Assembly: GCA_937995595.1 (NCBI GenBank)
Contig: CALKJW010000009.1
Coordinates: 1-64,000 of the forward strand
Length of the DNA stretch: 64,000 nt
Reading direction: 5' to 3'
Source: an uncultured Phycisphaerales bacterium
GTDB taxonomy: Bacteria; Planctomycetota; Phycisphaerae; Phycisphaerales; UBA1924
A program made the position numbers and the translations under genes. Of this stretch, positions 48,997 through 57,080 are shown piece after piece (the stretch's first letter is position 1; each line of letters begins with the position of its first letter). The notes under the pieces are model-generated. The model made no database searches and was not told the origin of the DNA. It saw only the letters and a list, made by a program, of their open reading frames with translations.

Positions 48997-50288
48997 GCAC
49001 GCAGGATCATGCATCGCCCGCCGGGAACCAACGCGACCGGACGGCCGCGGCGGGAGAGTTGACCGAGTTGCGTTTGTGCGCGGCCGACGCCGCGGCGTGC
49101 GACGCCGCGTTCGGGGCCGAGGCCGGCGCGGACCCGGGTCGCCGTCAGCGGCTCGACGGGTTGCTGTCGCTGCTGGGCGCGCCCACGGGCGTTGAAGTCA
49201 ACCGGGATTTGATGATCGACCTGACGCTGGCCCGCGTGGCCCGCGCTCGCCGATCTGCGGTGGACGAGTTTGCCGGCCCGGCCTTCGCCGGGGGCGACCT
49301 TTCGCCCGAGGACGACGACGCGCTCGAAGCACTGGTCGCGGCGGGCATGGACCCCTCGCAGACGCCCGGCCCGCTGCGCCGGCGCTGCGAGCGGCTGGCC
49401 GCGCTGCTCGGGACATTGTCGGTCGGCAAGAGCGAACTGGGCCCGACCAACGACCTGGTGCAGCGCACGCTGGCGCGGGTGCAGGAGAGCGTTCAGGCCG
49501 AGGAATCGCGGCTTTCCGTCGCCGCGCTGGGCGGAATGGCCGACAGCCGGGGCGGTCGCGTGCGGTTCCGTCTGGCCGACGTCGTTTCCGTGGCCGCGCT
49601 GGTGCTCATCGGCTTCGGCGTGCTGATGCCGGTGGGGCAGACGCTGCAGGGCGCGGCGCGTCGGACGGCGTGCGAGGGCAACCTCGCCGCGGCGGGGCTG
49701 GGCTTCGGGCTCTACGCCGGCGCGAACAAGGACGTGCTGCCGATGGCATCGGCATCGCCGGCGGGCCGGCCGTGGTGGTTCGTGGGCAAGGGGCCCGAGC
49801 AGTCCAACTCCGCCAACCTGTACACGCTCGTGCGGTCGGGGATGAACAAGGTCTCGGACCTGGCCTGCGGCGGCAACGCCCGCGCGGTGTTCAACGAGAC
49901 GCGTCCGAACGCGACCGACTGGGGCTGCCTCGAGGAGGTCTCGTACAGTTATCAGAACATGTTCGCCGTCGAGCGGCCGCGCTGGACGGGCGGCGCGCGG
50001 GTCATCGTGCTGACCGACCGTTCGCCGGTGGTCCTCAAGGCGTACAACCGCATGGTCATCGACCCGCTGGAGAACTCGCCGAACCACGGCGGGCGCGGGC
50101 AGGCCGCGCTGTTCAACGACGGCGCGGTGACGTGGCTCAAATCGCCCGTGCTGCACAACGGCGACAACGTCTGGCTGCCGCGGGCGATCGAGGACGTGAT
50201 CCGCCAACTGACCCGCCCCCGCGCGGCCGACCCGCTGCAGGGGACCGAGAGCCCCGCCGGCGCCGACGACGTGTTCGTCGGGCCGTGA
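48993..50288 (+). CDS. Probable membrane-bound sigma regulator with pseudopilin-like C-terminus
   Basis: A 431-residue single-pass membrane protein that overlaps the sigma factor gene by 4 bp and so is its likely regulator. Residues 1-195 are acidic/helical and cytoplasmic, without a recognisable zinc anti-sigma motif. The membrane segment is about 196-216 (VVSVAALVLIGFGVLMPVG). After it, ACEGNLAAAGLGFGLYAG and a late HGGRGQAALFNDGAV resemble the extracellular part of DUF1559/H-X9-DG pseudopilins (here X10). Anti-sigma function is inferred from position only. Confidence 0.7.
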   Translation: MSTQDHASPAGNQRDRTAAAGELTELRLCAADAAACDAAFGAEAGADPGRRQRLDGLLSLLGAPTGVEVNRDLMIDLTLARVARARRSAVDEFAGPAFAGGDLSPEDDDALEALVAAGMDPSQTPGPLRRRCERLAALLGTLSVGKSELGPTNDLVQRTLARVQESVQAEESRLSVAALGGMADSRGGRVRFRLADVVSVAALVLIGFGVLMPVGQTLQGAARRTACEGNLAAAGLGFGLYAGANKDVLPMASASPAGRPWWFVGKGPEQSNSANLYTLVRSGMNKVSDLACGGNARAVFNETRPNATDWGCLEEVSYSYQNMFAVERPRWTGGARVIVLTDRSPVVLKAYNRMVIDPLENSPNHGGRGQAALFNDGAVTWLKSPVLHNGDNVWLPRAIEDVIRQLTRPRAADPLQGTESPAGADDVFVGP

Positions 50289-50319
50289 CGGCGGTTGCGC
50301 ACACCGACATCTCTCCCAA

Positions 50320-50362
50320 CAACGACAACGCCCGGGGCTTGCGCTCCGGGCGTTGGTCGTTG
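50320..50362. terminator. Strong hairpin between convergent genes
   Basis: CAACGAC-AACGCCCGG and CCGGGCGTTGGTCGTTG form a stem of about 16 bp with a single bulge and a 10-base loop. It lies 32 bp after the sigma-regulator stop and 33 bp before the stop of the convergent Hsp20 gene, so it can end both transcripts. Confidence 0.65.
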
Positions 50363-50394
50363 TGCTCACTCGCCGCGGGACGATCCCGCGCGGT

Positions 50395-50880
50395 TCACTT
50401 GGCGTTGACCTTGATCGTGCGCCCCGTGCTCTCGGGCCTCTTGGCCATGCGGACGGTCAGCACGCCGCTGGAGAAGTCGGCCGTGGCCTTGTCGGGGTCG
50501 ACCGACTCGGGCAGCGTGATGCGCCGCAGGAAACTGCCGAAGCGCCGCTCGCTGCGGTGCACGTTCTTGCCCTTCTCCTCCTTGGTCTCCTCCTTGCTGC
50601 CGCTGAGCGTCAGCGTGTCGCCGGTGATCTTCACCTCGATGCGCGACGGGTCGACGCCCGGCACCTCCGCGCGGACGGTGACCTCCTTGTCGGTCTCTTC
50701 GACGTCGACCGGAGGGGCGAACGCGAAGCGCTCGCCGGTGTCGGCCGACAGCGCGCCGAAGGGCTGCTCGAAGAACCGGTCGATCATCCGGTCCAGGTCG
50801 TCGTGCATCACGTCGATGATCGACCGCGGCTGGTCCGAACGGGAAATCGCGCCGCGGTTACGCCAGGGGATGAGGCTCAT
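50395..50880 (-). CDS. Small heat-shock protein (Hsp20 family), copy 3
   Basis: A 161-residue Hsp20 that binds unfolding proteins without ATP. The alpha-crystallin domain runs from about residue 55 (VDVEETDKEVTVRAEVPGV) through ITGDTLTLSGSKEE to GVLTVRMAKR, with a short basic C-terminus. ATG 50880 is chosen, with GGAG 6 bases before it. Last of three tandem Hsp20 genes on the minus strand. Nearer to canonical bacterial Hsp20 than the middle copy. Confidence 0.93.
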   Translation of the reverse strand: MSLIPWRNRGAISRSDQPRSIIDVMHDDLDRMIDRFFEQPFGALSADTGERFAFAPPVDVEETDKEVTVRAEVPGVDPSRIEVKITGDTLTLSGSKEETKEEKGKNVHRSERRFGSFLRRITLPESVDPDKATADFSSGVLTVRMAKRPESTGRTIKVNAK

Positions 50881-50950
50881 GGTGTTCTCCATCGTTCTCT
50901 CGTGAGACCCGCGGCGGCGCGCCGACACGGCGCGGCGGCGCGGATCGGGC

Positions 50951-51346
50951 TCAGTTGGAACGAACTTCGATCTTGCGGGGCCGGGCGTGCTCGGCCTTGG
51001 GCAGGGTCAGCGTCAGCACACCGTCGCGGTACGCCGCGTCGATGCGCGACGAGTCGACGTCGTCGCCCAGGCGGAAGGATCGCTCCCACGCGCCGACGCC
51101 GTACTCGCGGAGCCGCCACTGCGCGTTCGCGCCCGTGTCGCGCTGCGGAACCTCGGCGCGGATGGTGAGGATGCCCTCTTCCACCCGCACGTCGATCGAC
51201 TCGGCCCGCGCGCCGGGCACGTCGGCCACGAGGGTCAGGTTGTCGGCGGTCTCGAGCACGTCCACCGCGGGGCGGTAGGTCCGCGCCTCGCGGGCCGGTG
51301 CGTTCTCGGTCGTTTGTCCGTTGGTTGTCTGGCAGCAAGCGGTCAT
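50951..51346 (-). CDS. Small heat-shock protein (Hsp20 family), copy 2
   Basis: A 131-residue Hsp20 with a short N-terminus. The alpha-crystallin domain is PAVDVLETADNLTLVADVPG ... EEGILTIRAEV ... GVLTLTLPKAEHARPRKI, ending in the IEV-type C-terminal anchor. The N-terminal arm is unusually short and Cys-Cys/Thr-rich, which should limit oligomer size. Middle gene of the Hsp20 cluster; starts 70 bp upstream of copy 3. Confidence 0.92.
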   Translation of the reverse strand: MTACCQTTNGQTTENAPAREARTYRPAVDVLETADNLTLVADVPGARAESIDVRVEEGILTIRAEVPQRDTGANAQWRLREYGVGAWERSFRLGDDVDSSRIDAAYRDGVLTLTLPKAEHARPRKIEVRSN

Positions 51347-51405
51347 GGTCCGCTCCTTTCGTTGCTCGGTGTGGTGTTGACTGCGGCGTTCGGCTCGGCT
51401 TTCGC

Positions 51406-51858
51406 TCAGGCGGCCCGGACTTCGATCTTCCGGGCCCTGGCCGCCTCGGCCTTGGGCAGGGTGATCCGCAGCACGCCCTGCTCGAGCGTCGCGCCCACCT
51501 TGTCCGCGTCGATGTCGGTGTTGAGCGTCAGCGTGCGGCTGAAGCGCCCCTGCGGCCGTTCGCGCCGATGGAACGTCGCGCTCTGGGCGGGCGTCTCGTT
51601 GCGGGCGCCGGCGATGGTCAGTTCACGCCCGTTGAGCGTGATCTCGATGTCCGACATCGCAAAGCCGGGCAGTTCGGCCTCGATGTGCAGGGCCTGATCG
51701 TCCTCCCACGCGTTGAGCGCGGGGAACGCGGCCGCGCCGCGCTGCGAGAACCACGCGGGCGCATCGGCGAAGAAACCGCTGAAGAGACGGTCGATTTCCC
51801 GGTCGATGGGGAACGGCCGGGCGACGGCGACAGGGCTGAAAACTCGACGGGTCAACAT
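51406..51858 (-). CDS. Small heat-shock protein (Hsp20 family), copy 1
   Basis: A 150-residue Hsp20, first of the three. NAWEDDQALHIEAELPGF and GRELTIAGARNE start the alpha-crystallin domain. GVLRITLPKAEAARARKIEV closes it with a C-terminal anchor nearly identical to copy 2, suggesting duplication. The upstream 315 bp is shared with the divergent DnaJ-like gene and holds palindromes that may control both. Confidence 0.93.
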   Translation of the reverse strand: MLTRRVFSPVAVARPFPIDREIDRLFSGFFADAPAWFSQRGAAAFPALNAWEDDQALHIEAELPGFAMSDIEITLNGRELTIAGARNETPAQSATFHRRERPQGRFSRTLTLNTDIDADKVGATLEQGVLRITLPKAEAARARKIEVRAA

Positions 51859-52173
51859 GACTGGACCTCCTGAAATGCACTTGGATCGATCTCGCGGGCC
51901 CGGCCCGCGTGGACGAGGATCGAGAAGACAAACGGCGTGCCAGCGCCGCGTGGCCGCAGCGCGAGCGCGCGCCTGTCAGTTCGGTGTGGTGCTTTCGACG
52001 GGGCCTGTCAAACTGACATCCGTACGAACGTTCGGTGCCGTACGAGCGTTGTAGGCGGCGGCTATCGGCCCACCCCGTTGGGGGCACGAACAGGCCGGCT
52101 GCATCGCTGTCCGAATACCGTTGGCACGCCGGTTGATCCACGCGGATACCGTCCTGCCGAGGACTCTTCACGC
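51859..52173. promoter_or_regulatory. Divergent control region with inverted repeats
   Basis: Contains TGTCAGTT (51974-51981) with AACTGACA (52011-52018) 29 bases away, inside which TGTCA-AAC-TGACA (52006-52018) is itself a palindrome. About 10 bp later CCGTACGAACGTTCGGTG is followed by CCGTACGAGCGTTG, a direct repeat with the palindrome CGAACGTTCG. No CIRCE or HAIR-type site is seen. The placement between hsp20 and dnaJ genes suggests a heat-shock operator not of those classes. No gene is seen here. Confidence 0.5.
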
Positions 52174-53208
52174 ATGGCCGCCAAGTTCGTGGACTATTAC
52201 CAGTCGCTCGGTGTCAAGCGAGACGCCTCGCCGGAGGAGATCCAGCGCGCCTATCGCACGCTGGTCCGCCAGTATCACCCCGACGTGAACAAGGAGCCCG
52301 GCGCGGAGGCCCGCTTCAAGGAGATCCAGGAGGCCTACGAGGTCCTGAAGGACCCGGCACGCCGCAAGCGCTACGACGAACTCGGCGCCGACTACAAGCC
52401 CGGCCAGGAGTTCCACCCCCCGCCCGGCAGCGCGTGGGCCGGCAGCGGCGGCCGGCGCGGCGGGTTCCGTGTGAACTTCGGCGGCGAGGGCGCCGAGGGC
52501 GTCGACTTCGGCGCCTCGGGGTTCTCGGAGTTCTTCGAATCGCTCTTTGGCGGCATGGCGGGCGGGGCCGCGCGCGGCGCGGGTTTCGATCCCTTCGAGG
52601 CCGCGGCCGCTGCGGGACCGCGCGCCGGCCGGAACGGCTCGCGGCGGCGCGCCGGGCCGCAGCGCGGCGCCGACGCCGAGGCCGAACTGACCATCACCAT
52701 CGCCGACGCGATCCACCGCGCCACCAAGCGCGTCTCGCTCTCGCGCGACGACGGCGACACCAGGACGATCGACGTGCGCATCCCCGCGGGCGTGACCGAC
52801 GGCACGGTGATCCGGCTCGCCGGTCAGGGCGCGCCGGGCGCGAACGGCGGCGCAGCGGGCGATCTCCTGCTGCGCATCCGGTTCGCGCACGATGCGCGGT
52901 TCCGCGTTGACCCTGCCGACCCCTACACGCTGCACACCACCCTTCCCGTTGCGCCGTGGGAGGCCGCGCTGGGCGCGAAGGTCACGGCGCACGCGCCGGA
53001 TGCGGACGTTCTGGTCACCATTCCGCCCGGCACTTCGAGCGGTCAGAAGTTGCGAATCCGTGGGTATGGTTTGCCGAACAAACACGGGGACCGCGCCGAC
53101 CTGATCGCCGAGGTTCGCATCGTCACGCCCAGGGCGCTCACGCCCGAGCAGCGCACGCTGTGGGAGCAACTCGCCGCCTCGTCGAACTTTGACCCGCGTG
53201 GGGCGTAA
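52174..53208 (+). CDS. DnaJ/CbpA-like co-chaperone
   Basis: A 344-residue J-domain protein. The J domain occupies residues 5-70 with HPD at 35-37. A Gly/Phe-rich stretch to about 170 (SGGRRGG, FGASGFSEFFESLFGG) follows. The C-terminal DnaJ substrate-binding domains (AELTITIADAIHR, VRIPAGVTDGTVIRLAGQG, PYTLHTTLPVAPWEAALGAK, RIRGYGLPNK) come without a zinc-finger domain, so the type is CbpA (class II). It would stimulate DnaK ATPase. It is divergent from the Hsp20 set, which fits a shared role in protein-folding stress. Confidence 0.93.
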   Translation: MAAKFVDYYQSLGVKRDASPEEIQRAYRTLVRQYHPDVNKEPGAEARFKEIQEAYEVLKDPARRKRYDELGADYKPGQEFHPPPGSAWAGSGGRRGGFRVNFGGEGAEGVDFGASGFSEFFESLFGGMAGGAARGAGFDPFEAAAAAGPRAGRNGSRRRAGPQRGADAEAELTITIADAIHRATKRVSLSRDDGDTRTIDVRIPAGVTDGTVIRLAGQGAPGANGGAAGDLLLRIRFAHDARFRVDPADPYTLHTTLPVAPWEAALGAKVTAHAPDADVLVTIPPGTSSGQKLRIRGYGLPNKHGDRADLIAEVRIVTPRALTPEQRTLWEQLAASSNFDPRGA

Positions 53209-53277
53209 GAGCACCGAACACGAACCTCCCGGCCGCGCCGCCACGCCGCGCGGCCGGGCGATGAAAGGAGACCGACC

Positions 53278-54006
53278 ATGCCCATCTCGACCGGCGGCTC
53301 GACCCTTCTGCCCTTTCTGCTGCTGATCGTCGTGCCGGTGCTGCTGGGCCTGTGGGCGCAGTTCCGCGTGCGCTCGACGTTCGGCGCGGCTCAGCGGGTG
53401 CCCGCGAGCAGCGGCCTGTCGGGCGCCGAGGTCGCGCGGGAGATCATGCGGGCCCACGGCATCACCAACGTCGGCGTCGAGGTCTCGCACGGGATGCTCA
53501 GCGACCACTACGACCCGGGCGCCAAGATGCTGCGTCTGAGCCCGGACGTGTACAACGGCCGCTCCGTCGCCGCGCTGGGCATCGCCGCGCACGAGGCCGG
53601 CCACGCGCTGCAGGACGCGCAGCACTACGGGCCGCTCAAGTTGCGCAGCGGCATCGTGCCGCTGGCGGTGGTGGGCAGCCACGTCTCGAACGTCGCGCTG
53701 CTGCTGGGCGTCCTGCTGTGGGGCGCTCTGGGCTCGACGCTCGGCCCGACGCTGCTCATGGTCGGCATCGCGGGCCTGTGCCTGGTCGCGCTGTTCCAGT
53801 TGATCACGCTCCCGGTCGAGTACGACGCCTCGCGCCGCGCCAAGGACCTGCTCGTCTCCACCGGCCTGGTCTCGCAGGGCCGCGAGGCGCAGGCCATGAG
53901 CGCGGTGCTCAACGCCGCGGCGCTCACCTACGTCGCCGCGCTGGTCGCCACGCTGGGCACGATCCTCTACTACGCGATGATCCTCTTCGGCGGTCGGCGC
54001 GACTGA
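53278..54006 (+). CDS. Neutral zinc metallopeptidase (YugP-like)
   Basis: A 242-residue membrane peptidase of the YugP/DUF zinc-peptidase family (PF04298-like). The N-terminal membrane segment is followed by SDHYDPGAKMLRLSPDVY, the zinc motif AAHEAGHALQD and two C-terminal membrane segments. AAGGAG lies before ATG 53278. Substrate unknown. It follows the DnaJ-like gene by 69 bp on the same strand. Confidence 0.88.
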   Translation: MPISTGGSTLLPFLLLIVVPVLLGLWAQFRVRSTFGAAQRVPASSGLSGAEVAREIMRAHGITNVGVEVSHGMLSDHYDPGAKMLRLSPDVYNGRSVAALGIAAHEAGHALQDAQHYGPLKLRSGIVPLAVVGSHVSNVALLLGVLLWGALGSTLGPTLLMVGIAGLCLVALFQLITLPVEYDASRRAKDLLVSTGLVSQGREAQAMSAVLNAAALTYVAALVATLGTILYYAMILFGGRRD

Positions 54007-54021
54007 GCGACTGAGCGTCGC

Positions 54022-55716
54022 TCAGACCAGCAGCGAGCGCCCGGTCATCTCCGGCGGCTGGGGCAGGCCCATCATCGCCAGCGCGGTGGGCAGGATGTCG
54101 GCCAGACGGCCGCGCGCCGCGCGAACCTCGGGCCGGAACCACCCCGCCGGGTCGAAGTCGCCCCGCAGCGCGCGGTGCCGGAACGACTCGCCTACCACGA
54201 ACAGCGGCACGTCGTAGGTCGTGTGCGCGGTGTGCGGCGCGTTGGTCTCCGGGTCGAACATCTGCTCGCAGTTGCCGTGGTCGGCGGTGACGATCAGCGA
54301 GCCGCCGCGCGCGACGGTGACGTTCACGATCTCGCCCACGCACCTGTCCACCGCCGCGCACGCACGCACCGCCGCCTCGAGGCTGCCCGTGTGACCGACC
54401 ATGTCGCCGTTGGCGAAGTTCACGACGATGAAGGGCACGCACGAGGGCGCGAGCAGCCGATCGACGACCGCCCTGCAGACCTCCGGCGCGGCCATCTCGG
54501 GCCTGAGGTCGTAGGTCGCGACCTTCGGGCTCTGCGGGTTCTCGCGCTCCTCCCCCGGCCACGGCTCGTCGCGGTAGTCGTTGAAGAAGAACGTCACGTG
54601 CGGGTACTTCTCCGTCTCCGCGACGCGCAACTGGCCGAGCCCGAGCGAACCGAACCACTCCCCCGCCGTGTTCTTCATCCTGGGCGGCTTGGGGAACGCG
54701 ACGCTGACAAACGGCGCGAGTTCCTCCCAGTACGCCGTCATCGTCACGTAGTGCAGGTCGAGCCTGCGGCCGCGGTCGAAGCCGCGCACGCCGCTGTCCG
54801 GGCTGGGCTTCACGTTCCTCCACTTCTCATCGGGGAAGACGAACGCCGCGGACAACTCGCGCGGCCGGTCGCCGCGGTAGTTGTAGAAGATCACGCTGTC
54901 GCCGTCGGCGATGCGCGACCCGCGCGCCTGTTCGGGCGTCCCGACCGCCGTGGGCGGCACGAACTCGTCGCCCCTGAGCGTCTCGCCGCTGGGCGCGTCG
55001 TAGTACGCCCGGACGGCCGCTTCCGCGCTCGGTGCCGGCGGCGCGTCGTCGCGACCGGTCAGGCAGTCGTAGGCGCGCCGCACGCGCTCCCACCGATGGT
55101 CGCGGTCCATCGCGTAGTAGCGGCCCGCGACCGTCGCGACGCGCCCGACGCCGATCTCGCGGCACTGACGCTCGACCTCGCGCACGAACTCCAGACCGGT
55201 GAACGGCCCCGTGTCGCGCCCGTCGGTGAACAGATGCACGAACACGCGCTCCAGACCCAGCACGCGGCAGGCACGCAGGATCGCGTACAGATGCTCGAGT
55301 TGCCCGTGCACGCCCGCGTCCGACGCGATGCCCATCAGGTGCAGCGACCGTCCGCGCTGCTTCGCACGGTCGATCGCCGCGGCGATGGCCCGGTTCTTCT
55401 CCAGCCCCGCCCTGCACGCCGCGGTCATCACCAGCGACTCCTGCGGCACGACGCGGCCGGCGCCGATGTTCTGGTGCCCGACCTCGGAGTTGCCCATCGT
55501 CCCCTCGGGCAGGCCGACGTCCTCGCCGCTGGTCTTGATGAGCGTTCCGGGCCAGGTGCGGCGCATCCGGTCGTCAACGGGCGTGAGGCCGCGTGCCGAG
55601 GCGATCTTCGGCGCGTTGAACGCGTCGTGCTCCGGGTGCGGGTTCTCGCCCCACCCGTCGCGGATGATCAGGACCAGCGGGACGTTCTTCGGACGGGCGG
55701 GCGCGGGCGTGCTCAT
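54022..55716 (-). CDS. gpmI: 2,3-bisphosphoglycerate-independent phosphoglycerate mutase
   Basis: A 564-residue alkaline-phosphatase-fold enzyme of glycolysis, interconverting 3- and 2-phosphoglycerate with Mn2+. The nucleophile Ser lies in TMGNSEVGHQNIGAG. Metal ligands are in LIIRDGWG, VHLFTDGRDT, NFANGDMVGHTG and VTADHGN. ATG 55716 begins the conserved N-terminus; a 14-codon extension is unlikely. Length is above the usual 510-520, mainly from extra loops (RDDAPPAPSAEAAVRAY region). Confidence 0.95.
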   Translation of the reverse strand: MSTPAPARPKNVPLVLIIRDGWGENPHPEHDAFNAPKIASARGLTPVDDRMRRTWPGTLIKTSGEDVGLPEGTMGNSEVGHQNIGAGRVVPQESLVMTAACRAGLEKNRAIAAAIDRAKQRGRSLHLMGIASDAGVHGQLEHLYAILRACRVLGLERVFVHLFTDGRDTGPFTGLEFVREVERQCREIGVGRVATVAGRYYAMDRDHRWERVRRAYDCLTGRDDAPPAPSAEAAVRAYYDAPSGETLRGDEFVPPTAVGTPEQARGSRIADGDSVIFYNYRGDRPRELSAAFVFPDEKWRNVKPSPDSGVRGFDRGRRLDLHYVTMTAYWEELAPFVSVAFPKPPRMKNTAGEWFGSLGLGQLRVAETEKYPHVTFFFNDYRDEPWPGEERENPQSPKVATYDLRPEMAAPEVCRAVVDRLLAPSCVPFIVVNFANGDMVGHTGSLEAAVRACAAVDRCVGEIVNVTVARGGSLIVTADHGNCEQMFDPETNAPHTAHTTYDVPLFVVGESFRHRALRGDFDPAGWFRPEVRAARGRLADILPTALAMMGLPQPPEMTGRSLLV

Positions 55717-55767
55717 GGCGCGAGTGTACGTCGCGCCGGCGGGGCGCGTCGGCGCCACGCGGGCCGG

Positions 55768-55795
55768 TTGGACGTGTACCAGTTTGTGCTACAAT
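55768..55795 (+). promoter_or_regulatory. Sigma70-type promoter of the parD gene (likely leaderless)
   Basis: TTGGAC (55768-55773), a 16-base spacer and TACAAT (55790-55795). The predicted transcription start, 6-8 bases downstream, coincides with ATG 55802. The message would therefore be leaderless. No Shine-Dalgarno sequence precedes that ATG. Confidence 0.6.
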
Positions 55796-55801
55796 GCGCG
55801 C

Positions 55802-56086
55802 ATGGCCAGACGCACCTCCATGAACGTCTCGCTCACCGGGACGCTGGCCCGCTTTGTGAACCGGCAGGTCCGGTCCGGCCGCTACCAGACCGCCAGCGAG
55901 GTCGTCCGCGAGGGTCTGCGCCTGCTCGAAGAGCGCCAGAAGGACCGGGCCGCGGCTTTGGCGGCGGTCAAGCCCAAGGTCGCCGTCGGGCTCAAGCGAC
56001 TCGATGAGGGCCGCGTCCCTGACGGCCAAGCGGTGTTCGAGCGAGCGGTAGCCCGGCTGCGCGGCAGCAGGCGGAAGGCCGGATGA
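55802..56086 (+). CDS. parD: ParD-family antitoxin
   Basis: A 94-residue ribbon-helix-helix protein. The N-terminal MNVSLTGTLARFVNRQVRSG and the TASEVVREGLRLLEER helix match ParD/CopG-type antitoxins, which bind the toxin and their own promoter as dimers. The charged C-terminal half (KDRAAALAAVKPKVAVGLKR) is the usual toxin-binding arm. The toxin frame overlaps its stop by 4 bp (ATGA). Confidence 0.85.
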   Translation: MARRTSMNVSLTGTLARFVNRQVRSGRYQTASEVVREGLRLLEERQKDRAAALAAVKPKVAVGLKRLDEGRVPDGQAVFERAVARLRGSRRKAG

Positions 56087-56388
56087 GTCGATTCACGATC
56101 TCCCCCGCCGCGGCCGATGACCTTGACGAATTCCTCGCACCCGTCGCCGGGGAGGGCACGCCTTGCGCGCAGTTCGTTGCGGGTCGGCTGCACGCCGCGA
56201 TCCTCAGGGCCGCGCGATACCCGCTCCTCGGGCATGCGCACCCCGCGATCGACGATCCCTCGCTGCGGGTCCGGGTCGCCACGCCGTAGGTCGTGGTGCA
56301 TCGACGCTCGACACGGCCGATCGAGGTCGTCCGCATCCCTCACGGCGCACGGGACGTGGGCGTGCTGCTCGGCACGCCGCTGGACTGA
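56083..56388 (+). pseudogene. parE: ParE-family toxin with in-frame amber codon
   Basis: The frame from ATG 56083 encodes a ParE-like RelE-fold protein: ISPAAADDLDEFL, GRLHAAILRAARYP, LGHAHPAIDDPSLRVRVATP. TAG at 56287-56289 interrupts it, then the same frame continues VVVHRRSTRPIEVVRIPHGARD to TGA 56388. The residue lost is where ParE proteins usually have Tyr/Trp (PY-x-V-V-Y-R), one base from TAG. The truncated 68-residue product lacks the C-terminal strand needed for activity, so the toxin is probably dead. ParE normally poisons gyrase. Confidence 0.75.
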
Positions 56389-56414
56389 TGCTGCCGCCGC
56401 GATGCGGCGCGCGC

Positions 56415-56909
56415 TCAACCCACCTTTGCCAGCACCTCGTCCCAGTTCATGGCGTTGCCCGGCTGGCGCGTCTGCACCCACTTGACCTTGCCGCGGCCCT
56501 CGGCGCTTTTGCCGATGACCACCGTCGCGCGCTGCGTCGTGTTCATGTCGGCCCAGTGGATGCCGTAGGCCTTGCACACCGCGCGGTGCTGGTCCGAGAG
56601 CAGCGTGTGCGAGAACCCCTCCGCCGCGGCCCAGGCCTTGAGCGCAAACGGCGAGTCGCACGACACGCCGAGGACCTGCGCGCCCTTCTTCTGCCACTCG
56701 GCCATCTCGCGCGTGACGCACTTCATCTCCGTCGCGCACACGCCGGTGAACGCGAACGGGAAGAAGCACAACACCACGTCGCCCTGCCTGAGCGCGTCGG
56801 ACAGTTTCCAGTCCTGCCGGTCCTGATTCTGGAGCACAAAGTCCGGGGCGGTGTCGCCCGCGGCGATCGGGAGCGAACGGGGCGGCGGCTGGGTGGTCGT
56901 GGCGGACAT
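56415..56909 (-). CDS. Peroxiredoxin (AhpC/TSA family)
   Basis: A 164-residue thiol peroxidase. The peroxidatic Cys58 is in PFAFTGVCATEM, with the catalytic Thr and late Arg (QRATVVIGK region) around it. The PFAFTGVC form is commonest in AhpE/Bcp-like single-domain peroxiredoxins. Cys64 could be a resolving Cys. ATG 56909 has AGGGGA before it. It reduces H2O2 or organic hydroperoxides in the cytoplasm. Confidence 0.92.
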   Translation of the reverse strand: MSATTTQPPPRSLPIAAGDTAPDFVLQNQDRQDWKLSDALRQGDVVLCFFPFAFTGVCATEMKCVTREMAEWQKKGAQVLGVSCDSPFALKAWAAAEGFSHTLLSDQHRAVCKAYGIHWADMNTTQRATVVIGKSAEGRGKVKWVQTRQPGNAMNWDEVLAKVG

Positions 56910-57080
56910 GCGTTTCCCCTGTTGGGTGATTGGGTCGCGACAGCGTAGCACGCCGGGCCGGGCAGGCAAGAGCCACGGCGCGCTGGCACGCGGCGGACGC
57001 CGCGGCTAATCTAGGTGGATCGCCTTGGCATCCACGAACGCGGCGAGGGGACGGGGACAGGGCAGGAGGCCCGAACGCCC

